A program made the position numbers and the translations under genes. Shown here in pieces: positions 31,474 through 40,365 of a stretch of 64,000 nt of DNA. Each line of letters starts with the position of its first letter. The stretch's first letter is position 1. The stretch covers positions 40,258 through 104,257 of the forward strand of contig CAIKZZ010000008.1 of NCBI GenBank assembly GCA_903832085.1, read 5' to 3'. This stretch comes from an uncultured Pseudomonadota bacterium (GTDB lineage: Bacteria; Pseudomonadota; Gammaproteobacteria; Steroidobacterales; Steroidobacteraceae). The notes beneath the pieces were generated by a model. That model made no database searches. It saw only the letters and a program-made list of their open reading frames with translations, and had not been told where the DNA came from.

Positions 31474-31546
31474 TTATCTTGGTGGCGGAACATCGCGGCC
31501 ACATCATTAGCATGACTCGCCTTAATGCGCGCATACAGGCCTGACA

Positions 31547-33178
31547 ATGACCAGAAACACGGACGCAGATACCGCAACGTTGCGCGCGGTCCTTGAGGCC
31601 GCTCAAGCGCGAGATTTTACGCGTGCAGGCATGCTTGCCAATCAAGCACTCGCCACGGGTCTTGAGCATCCACTATTACTGAACGTCGCAGCCACTGTAC
31701 TCGAACATGCTGGCAAATTTAACGACGCAATCGTACTGCTAGAGCGCGCCGTTGCCATCGCCCCCGCTGATATCGGTGCCCGCAACGCCCTCGCCTTGGT
31801 TTTGCAACGGGTAGACAGGCCCGCAGATGCGCTGATCCATCTCGATGAAATCTTAAAGCTCGACCCAAACCTTAGTTTTGTCCACGTCAGCAAGGGCAAC
31901 GCGCTCATGAGTTTGGGCTCACTCGGCCGCGCCAAACTATGCCACATGCATGCACTGACGCTAGAGCCAGAAAATGTGATTGCTCAGGCAGCATTGGCCT
32001 CCATTGCGAGTCACTTCGGTTTACACGAGGAGGCAGCAGACTGGGCGCACCGCGCACTCGCCAAAGTACCGAATCTGCCGGATGCGACCATTGTGCTTGC
32101 TACTGCGGAACTGGCCGCCGGTCGCGCCACGAATGCAGAGAAACTTGCACGGCGCCTACAACTAGATCCGCGCTTAAGCACTGCCGATCAAGCGCGCGCT
32201 TTTGGCATCATTGCCGATGCCTGCGACGCCAGCGGCCGTTACACAGACGCCTTTAACGCCTACACCTTATGTAACGCCGCACTGCAGGCGGTGCATCGCA
32301 CGCTCGCCAGTGGGACGAGCGTACTCGACTATGCGCGTGGCATTAACGTCGCCTTGCGCCATGCTAACCCACGCTGCTGGCAGCCACAGAGTCAGCACGT
32401 ATCACCCAGCGCTGACGAGCCCACCGACCATGTCTTTTTACTGGGCTTCCCTCGTTCAGGGACCACACTGCTAGAAGTGGTACTCGATGGCCACCAGGAT
32501 GTTGTCAGCCTTGAAGAGCATGAACTTCTCATCGACTCGGTCGTCCATTTTTTTAATGAGCCGCTGCGGTTTCAGGATCTAGAGCAAGCAGATGAAGCCA
32601 CACTGGCTCCACTACGAACGGCGTATTGGGACCATGTCAAAGCTGCTGACGTGCGGTTTGCAGGCAAGGTCTTTATCGATAAACATCCGTTAAATACTTT
32701 AAAACTGCCACTCATCGCCCGCCTATTCCCGCGCGCCAAGATTTTGTTTGCGTATCGTGATCCGCGCGATGTGGTACTCAGCTGCTACCGACGACGGTTT
32801 AAGATGAACAAAGCGATGTACGAACTGCTCACCTTGCCCGGGGCTGCGGCTTTGTATGACACGGTAATGGAATGCGCTGAGCGTATGCGACCACTCGGTG
32901 GCCTGGCATGGCACGATGTGCGTTATGAGGATCTGCTGCTGGATCTACCCGGCGCAACACAAGCGATCTGTGGGTTTTTGAACCTACAATGGCAGCCACA
33001 GATGGTGGACTTCGGCCTGCGCGCGACGGCGCGGGAGCATGCAACCCCAAGCACCGCGCAGTTGAGTGGTGGTCTAAAGCACAGCAGCCAAGGGCACTGG
33101 CGACACTATGCGTCTGCACTGCAGCCCATAGAACGCACACTCGCGCATTGGGTGCAGCGGCTCGGCTACCCACCTTAG
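31547..33178 (+). CDS. TPR-repeat sulfotransferase 3
   Basis: FLLGFPRSGTTLLEVVL, FAYRDPRDVVLSCYRRRF; N-terminal TPRs. Confidence 0.9.
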   Translation: MTRNTDADTATLRAVLEAAQARDFTRAGMLANQALATGLEHPLLLNVAATVLEHAGKFNDAIVLLERAVAIAPADIGARNALALVLQRVDRPADALIHLDEILKLDPNLSFVHVSKGNALMSLGSLGRAKLCHMHALTLEPENVIAQAALASIASHFGLHEEAADWAHRALAKVPNLPDATIVLATAELAAGRATNAEKLARRLQLDPRLSTADQARAFGIIADACDASGRYTDAFNAYTLCNAALQAVHRTLASGTSVLDYARGINVALRHANPRCWQPQSQHVSPSADEPTDHVFLLGFPRSGTTLLEVVLDGHQDVVSLEEHELLIDSVVHFFNEPLRFQDLEQADEATLAPLRTAYWDHVKAADVRFAGKVFIDKHPLNTLKLPLIARLFPRAKILFAYRDPRDVVLSCYRRRFKMNKAMYELLTLPGAAALYDTVMECAERMRPLGGLAWHDVRYEDLLLDLPGATQAICGFLNLQWQPQMVDFGLRATAREHATPSTAQLSGGLKHSSQGHWRHYASALQPIERTLAHWVQRLGYPP

Positions 33179-33220
33179 GCTGCGGGCGACACGGCACCAA
33201 GCAACAAACTTGTGTGGCCA

Positions 33221-33249
33221 AAAAAAACGGCGGGCATTGAGCCCGCCGT
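33221..33249 (-). terminator. Terminator of TonB receptor 2
   Basis: ACGGCGGGC-attga-GCCCGCCGT with A-tract on + (T-tract for minus-strand transcript). Confidence 0.8.
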
Positions 33250-33282
33250 CATTCTGCCTAAGCGAAAGTGTGACTTCCGAAC

Positions 33283-36200
33283 TTAGAACTGTGCCGAGAT
33301 GTGCGCGTACATGTAACGACCCATTGTGTCGTACGTGCCCACCCAGGTGTTGTCATTACACGTCAAGTTTGGGCAGTTCGAATAGTTGCCGTTGTATGCC
33401 AACGGTGGCAACCGATCCGAAATGTTGTTCACACCCAAACGCAACGTCACGCCCGTGGCCACTGGCATCGATGCTGACAGATCGATGTAGTTCCACGCCT
33501 GATAATGAGCGCCCGGTGGGAAGTAGGGCTTCGCGAGCGCTGGGTTGCCGTCCGTCGAGTCCTGATCCACCGAACCGATATAACGCCACCGTGCGGTCAC
33601 ATCCAAGCCCTTCCATGGCGTCGCCCACGTGCTGGTAAACACATGACGCCACTTAGGCGTTGGCGAACCGCAGGTACTGCCGTAGAGGCCCGCGCAATCA
33701 AACGAACCACCGGTCGGCAAAGGCTGGGTGGTCAATGCCTGCACGTGGGTGCCGTTCAATGACAGACCCAACTTACCCATCGATCCCAACGACAGTGTGT
33801 AGTGCGAGGCCAGGTCGATACCCTTGGTCTGTACCGTACCAATGTTCTGCTCAGTAGCGGCAACATAGTCGTTGTTGTTGAACCAGAGCGAGCCGGTTTG
33901 TGGATCGCGATGGATCAAACTGCAAAGATCTTGTTGACCTGTGTTTGCGCAGTTGGCGATGATGGTATCTGACGACAGCGACGCGATCGTGTTCTTGATC
34001 TTGATGTCGTAGTAGTCGATCGTCACCACAAGCCCTGGAAGCGCTTTAGGCTGCATCACAACACCGAAGCTGAAGGTGTCAGCCACTTCAGGCGTCAGGT
34101 TCGGGTTACCACCAGACGATGTATTAATCTGCGCTGCGGTGTTCGGCAAAATCTTGCCATACTGACCCGCCGTGACGCCCGTGTTCAAACACTGCTGCAA
34201 AGTGTACTGCGGGGTTGAGCCCCAGCATGGATCAGCCACACCGCCTGAACCCACCACGGATGGGCTGTACAGGTCACCGATGCTGGGTGCGCGCACGGCG
34301 CGGTTGTAGCTACCGCGGAAGCGCACGTCCGAAATCGGCGCGTACTCAACTCCGAACTTATAAGTATTCGTGCTAAACCCTGAGGTGTAGGTCGAATAGC
34401 GATAGCCGCCATCGGCCGACAACACGTAGATGCCAGGCTTGTCATCAACCAAGGGGAGACGGAACTCACCAAATACTTCCGCGACATGGAAGCCACCGTG
34501 GATCGCACTGAAGGCGCCGTTGCCGCCCGATGCAAAGCCGTTCGCAAAGATGTAGTCCGGATCAAAATCGAAGTGTTCCTGACGGTACTCAGCACCCACG
34601 TTAACAATCACGCCGCTCGCAGCCGTCGGTACTTTCCAGCCGTACTTACCTAAGTCACCCGTGGCAGACGCCGACGCGATGTACTCAAGCGACTTGGTCG
34701 AGTAGGTCGACTGCACAGTCAGATACTTCAGCTGATCAGGGGTCACGCCGCCTGGGTTCCAAATATTCCATGGCACGCACGCGGTGTCTGAACCGTTGAG
34801 CGCTGAATTACACACTGGCGCACCTGCAGCGACGCCCGCGACACCACCGGTTGCTGGGTTCGGCACCACATCAAGCGCACGCAACACCTGCTGCGCCCCG
34901 AGAAAGCCGCCCTCCACGTCCTGGAAGGTCGTAATGCCGACCTGACCATGGATGTCGTAGGACCACGCATCGTTCAGTTTACCCTTCGCGCCCAAGACTT
35001 CACGGAACGAGTTTGAATAGTAATTATCCAAACGTGGACCGCTTTCCACACTGCGACGTGCGGCGAGCAGCGTGATGTCACCATTCGTACCGCCCCACTG
35101 AGCCTCGTTCGCTGCAATCGCACTTGGGCTGCAAATGGTCGAGGCAAAATCAGCCGGGATGAGTGGGTTTAAGTTCGAGCAATGCAAGTTCAGCTGACCG
35201 AACGCAAACAAGCCGCTGGGGCCGTACTGTGCGGTCGAGCTATTCCGCGCATACATGAACTCTGAGTACACGTTGGTGTGCTCGTTCACGTCATAATTGA
35301 AGAAGGCGCCGGCAGTGTAACGCTCAGAGGCGCGCTGCAGATAGCTGATGCCTCCGTAGTTATAGGAATCGCGCGAACCGTTGTAACCGCGGATGCCGCC
35401 CGCTGGATTGACCGTGGCGTCTGCAATGGCGGTGGAGGTGTGTCCGGCTGGGGTTAAGCCTAAGTCCAAGAAGCGTCCCGTGGCGCTGGAGCTTGAACCA
35501 CCGCAAGCCACTTGTTTGCCCGCTTTGATGGCGGTGATGCTGCCCGGCGTATTGAGCGTGCAACCGGCGTAATCGTATTGGTTGCCAACCGCAGGCTCGC
35601 TGTTCAAGTACCCAAAATACACCGTCGCGTTGCCTTTGCCGTCAGCAAAGTTCGATCCTGCAACGATGGAAACGTTCTTGTTCGCACCCGCGCGCACCGT
35701 GCCCTCTGGCGCTGGATTGTTACGCTGAGCCAACAAGTCCAACAAGAATTCGTTGTTGTTCTTGTGCTGATTGATGCCGTAATCGACGTCAACCTTAACG
35801 CCTTCAAAGTGGGTGTTCAGCACAAAGTTCACGACGCCCGCGACCGCGTCTGCGCCGTACACGGAGGAGGCACCACCGGTGAGTACGTCGACGCGCTCGA
35901 CCAGACCCGCAGGCAGCTGGTTGATATCAGCAACCGACGATGTGCCCAAGCCCGCGCCCGGGCTCATACGGAAGCCATCCACCAGCACCAAGGTGCGAGC
36001 GGAACCCAAACCACGCAAGCTCACCGTCGCGGTGCCGTTTGAGCTGATCGACTGCCCCGAGCTATTTTCCGCAACCACCTGCGGCAAGCTATTCAACAAA
36101 TCTTCGGCGCGCACAAGGCCCGTCTTTTGGATATCGATTGCCGTGAGGCTGGTCACGGGACTAATCGACACGTCATTCGGGGACTGCTGAATGCGCGATC

Positions 36201-36339
36201 CGGTCACAACCACGTCTTGCAACACAGGATCCGCTGGAGCGGTCTGCGCAAAGGCCGCATGGCTGCTAAGGGTTGTTGCCGTTGCAGCGAGGGCGAATCG
36301 AATTGCACGGCGGACCATTAGACTTGTTGAATTTTGCAT
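33283..36339 (-). CDS. TonB-dependent receptor 2 (paralog of receptor 1)
   Basis: Signal peptide MQNSTSLMVRRAIRFALAATATTLSSHAAFAQ; VLQDVVVTGSRI; CVPWNIWNPGGVTP; C-terminal AHISAQF. Confidence 0.95.
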   Translation of the reverse strand: MQNSTSLMVRRAIRFALAATATTLSSHAAFAQTAPADPVLQDVVVTGSRIQQSPNDVSISPVTSLTAIDIQKTGLVRAEDLLNSLPQVVAENSSGQSISSNGTATVSLRGLGSARTLVLVDGFRMSPGAGLGTSSVADINQLPAGLVERVDVLTGGASSVYGADAVAGVVNFVLNTHFEGVKVDVDYGINQHKNNNEFLLDLLAQRNNPAPEGTVRAGANKNVSIVAGSNFADGKGNATVYFGYLNSEPAVGNQYDYAGCTLNTPGSITAIKAGKQVACGGSSSSATGRFLDLGLTPAGHTSTAIADATVNPAGGIRGYNGSRDSYNYGGISYLQRASERYTAGAFFNYDVNEHTNVYSEFMYARNSSTAQYGPSGLFAFGQLNLHCSNLNPLIPADFASTICSPSAIAANEAQWGGTNGDITLLAARRSVESGPRLDNYYSNSFREVLGAKGKLNDAWSYDIHGQVGITTFQDVEGGFLGAQQVLRALDVVPNPATGGVAGVAAGAPVCNSALNGSDTACVPWNIWNPGGVTPDQLKYLTVQSTYSTKSLEYIASASATGDLGKYGWKVPTAASGVIVNVGAEYRQEHFDFDPDYIFANGFASGGNGAFSAIHGGFHVAEVFGEFRLPLVDDKPGIYVLSADGGYRYSTYTSGFSTNTYKFGVEYAPISDVRFRGSYNRAVRAPSIGDLYSPSVVGSGGVADPCWGSTPQYTLQQCLNTGVTAGQYGKILPNTAAQINTSSGGNPNLTPEVADTFSFGVVMQPKALPGLVVTIDYYDIKIKNTIASLSSDTIIANCANTGQQDLCSLIHRDPQTGSLWFNNNDYVAATEQNIGTVQTKGIDLASHYTLSLGSMGKLGLSLNGTHVQALTTQPLPTGGSFDCAGLYGSTCGSPTPKWRHVFTSTWATPWKGLDVTARWRYIGSVDQDSTDGNPALAKPYFPPGAHYQAWNYIDLSASMPVATGVTLRLGVNNISDRLPPLAYNGNYSNCPNLTCNDNTWVGTYDTMGRYMYAHISAQF

Positions 36340-36597
36340 AATTCCCTCAGAAAAAATCCATTCGGACTCTAAATTGCTCATCGTCAACCAGGTGCTGGCA
36401 GACCAAATATGGACGATCCAAACGCACATTCGCACGGTTGGACCCCATTAATGACAAGGACGTTACAGCAGGTCGTATCAATAAACAACTGTTTTAGGTC
36501 AGTTCCATCTAGGGATTTATGCCGCGAGAGACATTATTGTTGTTTTTATGCGACATTTAGCGTACGTAAAATGGCCGGCCTGCGTGGCCGTGCACTT

Positions 36598-37260
36598 TTA
36601 TGGTGCCGCCTCGGTAAACCAACAATTGGTAGCGACCGTGATCCGTGTATCCGCACCATAAAAAGGTGTGACCTCGTGGAAAAGATACGAGGGAAATACC
36701 ACCAACTGCCCAGCACGGAGGCGCATTTCCAGTGGCGCACAGGCATAGGTCCGCTCGAAGCCACGATTGGCCGGATCCACGTAGGCGCCGACCCCCTGCC
36801 GAGGATCAAACAGCCGCAATAGGCCGCTGTCAGGATGCTCCGGCACGACCGCGCCGGGCCGCACGCAATACACGGCAGACCATGACGCCAGCGGATGGTT
36901 GTGATTCACAAAACCACCAGCGTACCGCGACACGTGAAACCACGTGTGATTTTGCAGCGTCAGCCGCGCGAGATCCGCCAAGGTCTGTTGGGTGGTCTGA
37001 CACACGACCTGACCGATGGTATCTAGCATAAAGCGCCGCAGTTCCTGCACACAGGACTCTGGCCAACGAAACAAGTTAAACCGGCTTTCGAAAGTTTCAG
37101 CTTGCTGCGTATGACTCGGAGTGGGATTCCGAAACTCATCGTTTTCGCGCGCTAAAAAAAGCGCCTCTAAATCACGGTTCAGCGCCTCACATGACGCCAA
37201 GTGCGCCTCCCCAAACGGCACGGCGAACAACGAATTGATTTTGAGCCCTGCACCTACCAT
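36598..37260 (-). CDS. Putative 2OG-Fe(II) oxygenase A
   Basis: GGFVNHNHPLASWSAVYCV...DSGLLRLFDPR...VVFPSYLFHEVTPFYGADTRITVATNCW; internal start MVGAGLKINSLFAVPFG. Confidence 0.85.
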   Translation of the reverse strand: MVGAGLKINSLFAVPFGEAHLASCEALNRDLEALFLARENDEFRNPTPSHTQQAETFESRFNLFRWPESCVQELRRFMLDTIGQVVCQTTQQTLADLARLTLQNHTWFHVSRYAGGFVNHNHPLASWSAVYCVRPGAVVPEHPDSGLLRLFDPRQGVGAYVDPANRGFERTYACAPLEMRLRAGQLVVFPSYLFHEVTPFYGADTRITVATNCWFTEAAP

Positions 37261-37907
37261 TGCGTCATCCCCGTCTGTCCGGGCGCCCTGTAGCGCACCC
37301 GCAAGGTCACCAATATCAAGTCCCCTGCTGCCCGGATCAAACCCACCTCGTGGGTCAAGCTCGCAGGAAATACCGCCATTTGGCCAGGCACTGGCTGCCA
37401 CGACGAATGTCCAGATGCATATTGAGGAACGAGCAGGCTATTGCTTGCGTCCTGAAACATGGTCGTGGGTCGCGGCTCAAACAAGCGCAGTGCCCCGCTA
37501 TCATGCCGCTCAGTCGAGGGTTCAGGGGCCGCAACACAGTAAACTGCACACCACGATGTCAGCGGGTAACTCGTCGCCGGCACACGCCCGTTGGGTCGCA
37601 CGATCGTGAACCAACCCAAGCCCTCAACCGACATAGAGTTCCAGCGCTCTTCAGAAAACTGATTCACGGATGACACAACCGAGTGCACCCCACGAAACAT
37701 CTGGGTCGCCAAACTGCGAACTTTGGGATCCGGCCACAACAAAAGATCCACCGCGCTTTGATAACGCAGCGGGTTTTGCCGCGCAGCATCAGCCGCGGCA
37801 TGCGCGTTAAAAAAACTGGCTAGCTCGCTATTTAAAGCCGCGGCCTCACCTAAACCCACCACGCCAAACGGCATGGCGAACAATGGCTGTACGAAATTAG
37901 TATCCAT
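37254..37907 (-). CDS. Putative 2OG-Fe(II) oxygenase-like protein B, His-x-His motif absent
   Basis: Paralog of A and C (SWCAVYCV, HDSGALRLFEPR, VFPASLTHEV) but ATSYP replaces NHNHP/AHSHP; overlaps start of A by 7 bp. Confidence 0.82.
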   Translation of the reverse strand: MDTNFVQPLFAMPFGVVGLGEAAALNSELASFFNAHAAADAARQNPLRYQSAVDLLLWPDPKVRSLATQMFRGVHSVVSSVNQFSEERWNSMSVEGLGWFTIVRPNGRVPATSYPLTSWCAVYCVAAPEPSTERHDSGALRLFEPRPTTMFQDASNSLLVPQYASGHSSWQPVPGQMAVFPASLTHEVGLIRAAGDLILVTLRVRYRAPGQTGMTQW

Positions 37908-38156
37908 ATTTCAGGCTACCGGCTCCTCGTGTCTCACGGGTTCGGGCGCTACACCCCGTCAACTTGGCTTCGAGTATAACGAACTCAAGCTCAACTGCCC
38001 GTTTCCCTCGGCGTACGAATCGGTCTTGATCCCTATTCCGTACGGCACCACGGCGTTCGTGGGCCCTACAGCCACTTAACTAAACAGGCTATACCACCTA
38101 TTCTAGAGACATAGCGCGCTCACCAATCACTCTACCGCAGAACGGGAACTCATCAG

Positions 38157-38810
38157 ATGAAGGCTCCGGAAATTCGTATTGAAACACTGTTTGCCACACC
38201 TCTTGCGCTCATCGAGCATCCGTACTGTGAAGCGCTCAACAGTTCGCTCGAAGAATTGTTCTTGTCACGTGAGACGTCGGCCTACCAAAATCCCCGGCCA
38301 TCGCACCTACCGCAACCCGAGACCTTTGAGAGCCGCTTCGATCTATTTCACTGGCCGGAGCCGGCGGTCCGTCAGCTACGCGAGTTCATGTTAGGATCAG
38401 TGCTCGACGTTGTGCGCGAGCTCAACCACTACACCCCTGAGGAAGTCGCAGCCCTCACCCTCAAGAATGACACTTGGTTTCATGTGATGAGGCGCAATGG
38501 CTCCTTCGTCGCTCACAGCCATCCCATGGCCTCCTGGTCTGCGGTGTATTGCGTACGTGGCGGTGAGGAGGTCCCTCAGCGTAAGGACAGTGGACTACTG
38601 CGCTTTTTAGATACTCGCGGCACCACCAATTTTTTGGATGCGGGCAATGCGCGACTCGAACCTCCCTATAGTGCTGGACACTTTTCGGTACGCTTAAAAC
38701 CCGGGCAGCTCGTCATTTTTCCAGCACACCTCGTCCATGAAGTAGCGCCGTTTTTTGGATCAGACACCCGCATTACGGTTGCTAGTAACTGCTGGTTTGA
38801 TCGCCGCTAA
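38157..38810 (+). CDS. Putative 2OG-Fe(II) oxygenase C
   Basis: GSFVAHSHPMASWSAVYCV...DSGLLRFLDTR...VIFPAHLVHEVAPFFGSDTRITVASNCWF. Confidence 0.87.
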   Translation: MKAPEIRIETLFATPLALIEHPYCEALNSSLEELFLSRETSAYQNPRPSHLPQPETFESRFDLFHWPEPAVRQLREFMLGSVLDVVRELNHYTPEEVAALTLKNDTWFHVMRRNGSFVAHSHPMASWSAVYCVRGGEEVPQRKDSGLLRFLDTRGTTNFLDAGNARLEPPYSAGHFSVRLKPGQLVIFPAHLVHEVAPFFGSDTRITVASNCWFDRR

Positions 38811-38859
38811 TCTGCCGATATATGCCTCAGCCTGCTACAGATAACGCTACCATGTGCCG

Positions 38860-40233
38860 ATGAAACAACACAGCAATGCCCTGACTGAAGGGCCGATCGC
38901 GCGCTCTTTGATTGCCTTCACGATTCCCATTTTATTAGGCAACGTCCTGCAATCCCTGAATGGCAGCGTCAATGCTATCTGGGTGGGTCGCTTTTTGGGT
39001 GAAGCCGCTCTGTCGGCAACGGCAATTGCCAATAGTGTGCTTTTTTTATTGCTAGGTGGTGTGTTCGGAATCTCAATGGCTGCGACCATTTTGATCGCGC
39101 AGTATGTGGGCGCACAAAACATGGAGGCCGCACGGCGCGTCGTTGGAGCAAGCGGGACATTCTTTGCACTTATTGCGACAGTGATTGCGAGCGCAGGCTT
39201 TATTTGGGTCACTCCACTCCTAGTTGCTATGCATGCCCCCATACAAGCAATACCCCTCGCGCGCGATTATTTGCGCATCCTCTTTATTGCCATCCCATTT
39301 TTATATATCTACACCTATGTCATGGCGGTTTTACGCGGCGCGGGCGATTCAAAAACACCATTGAAGTTTCTGGTGCTATCGGTTGGCCTTGATATTGTCT
39401 TAAATCCGCTACTCATTTTTGGTGCCGGCCCGATTCCAAAACTCGGCATCGCAGGCTCTGCCTTAGCTACCTTAATTGCCAACGCAGTGAGCTTAGGCGC
39501 CTTGCTCACGTACCTTTATCGCAGCCGCCATCCGCTGTGTTTGAGAGGTAACGAACTGAGTTATCTGAAGTTCGATACCGCCATTGTCGCCACGCTCTTA
39601 AAGAAGGGCTTGCCGATGGGGCTGCACCTTGTACTGATTTCGGCGAATGCCGTTGCAGTGATCAGTCTTGTGAATCGCTTCGGTACTGATACAACCGCCG
39701 CCTATGGTGCTGTCTGGCAGTTATGGAATTACCTACAAATGCCTGCATTTGCTATTGGTGCTGCCGTGTCCTCTATGGCAGCCCAAAATGTCGGGGCCCA
39801 GCGCTGGGACCGCGTCTCACGGATTGCACACACCGGATTACTCTCGCATCTCGTGCTCACTGGAACACTAGTACTAATTTTACTTTTACTTAATCGTCAG
39901 GCGCTTAGCCTGTTCCTTGCCCCAGGCGCCGCTTTGAGCATCGCCGATCATATTAACCAAACAAGCGCTTGGTCATTCATTTTCTATGGCATTGCCATGG
40001 TTCTGTATGGCGTGGTGCGCTCTACGGGCGCGGTGATTGTGCCCGTCGTAGCCCTTGCGATCTCACTCTGGGGAGTCCGCTTACCGTGCGCCGCTTTGCT
40101 AATGCCATTATATGAAGCCGATGCGATTTGGTGGAGCTTCCCTATCTCCGCTTTAGTTTCAGCAACTCTCGCTGTCACCTATTATTATTTTGGCAACTGG
40201 CGCTCGGCTCATATGCTGCCTGCAACCAATTAG
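38860..40233 (+). CDS. MATE family efflux transporter
   Basis: Multi-spanning; PILLGNVLQSLNGSVNAIWVGRFLGEAALSATAIA. Confidence 0.92.
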   Translation: MKQHSNALTEGPIARSLIAFTIPILLGNVLQSLNGSVNAIWVGRFLGEAALSATAIANSVLFLLLGGVFGISMAATILIAQYVGAQNMEAARRVVGASGTFFALIATVIASAGFIWVTPLLVAMHAPIQAIPLARDYLRILFIAIPFLYIYTYVMAVLRGAGDSKTPLKFLVLSVGLDIVLNPLLIFGAGPIPKLGIAGSALATLIANAVSLGALLTYLYRSRHPLCLRGNELSYLKFDTAIVATLLKKGLPMGLHLVLISANAVAVISLVNRFGTDTTAAYGAVWQLWNYLQMPAFAIGAAVSSMAAQNVGAQRWDRVSRIAHTGLLSHLVLTGTLVLILLLLNRQALSLFLAPGAALSIADHINQTSAWSFIFYGIAMVLYGVVRSTGAVIVPVVALAISLWGVRLPCAALLMPLYEADAIWWSFPISALVSATLAVTYYYFGNWRSAHMLPATN

Positions 40234-40365
40234 GCGACTATTACTTACATCGCAAGGCGCTTCACCAAACGGCCGATGCGACAAAAATACTTACGGACTC
40301 CTGCTTTTTTAAAATGATTACAAGCAGGCATTCTCGTGCGGGTATGATGAGTGGACGGCATCACC

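Noticed and set aside
31939-32256. 105-aa Cys/Arg-rich ORF inside sulfotransferase 3
   Set aside because: Out-of-frame shadow of a clear TPR-sulfotransferase CDS.
35512-36042. 176-aa antisense ORF inside TonB receptor 2
   Set aside because: High-GC shadow ORF opposite a clear receptor CDS; no recognisable domain or start signal.
38012-38044. CGTACGAAT...ATTCCGTACG repeat between oxygenases B and C
   Set aside because: Has a bulge and a long loop; could be chance in a 250-bp divergent region.
37873-38079. 68-aa ORF between oxygenases B and C, considered as a precursor peptide for the modification system
   Set aside because: It overlaps the 5' end of oxygenase B on the other strand, has no convincing ribosome site and no leader/core pattern; the interval is more likely a divergent promoter region.
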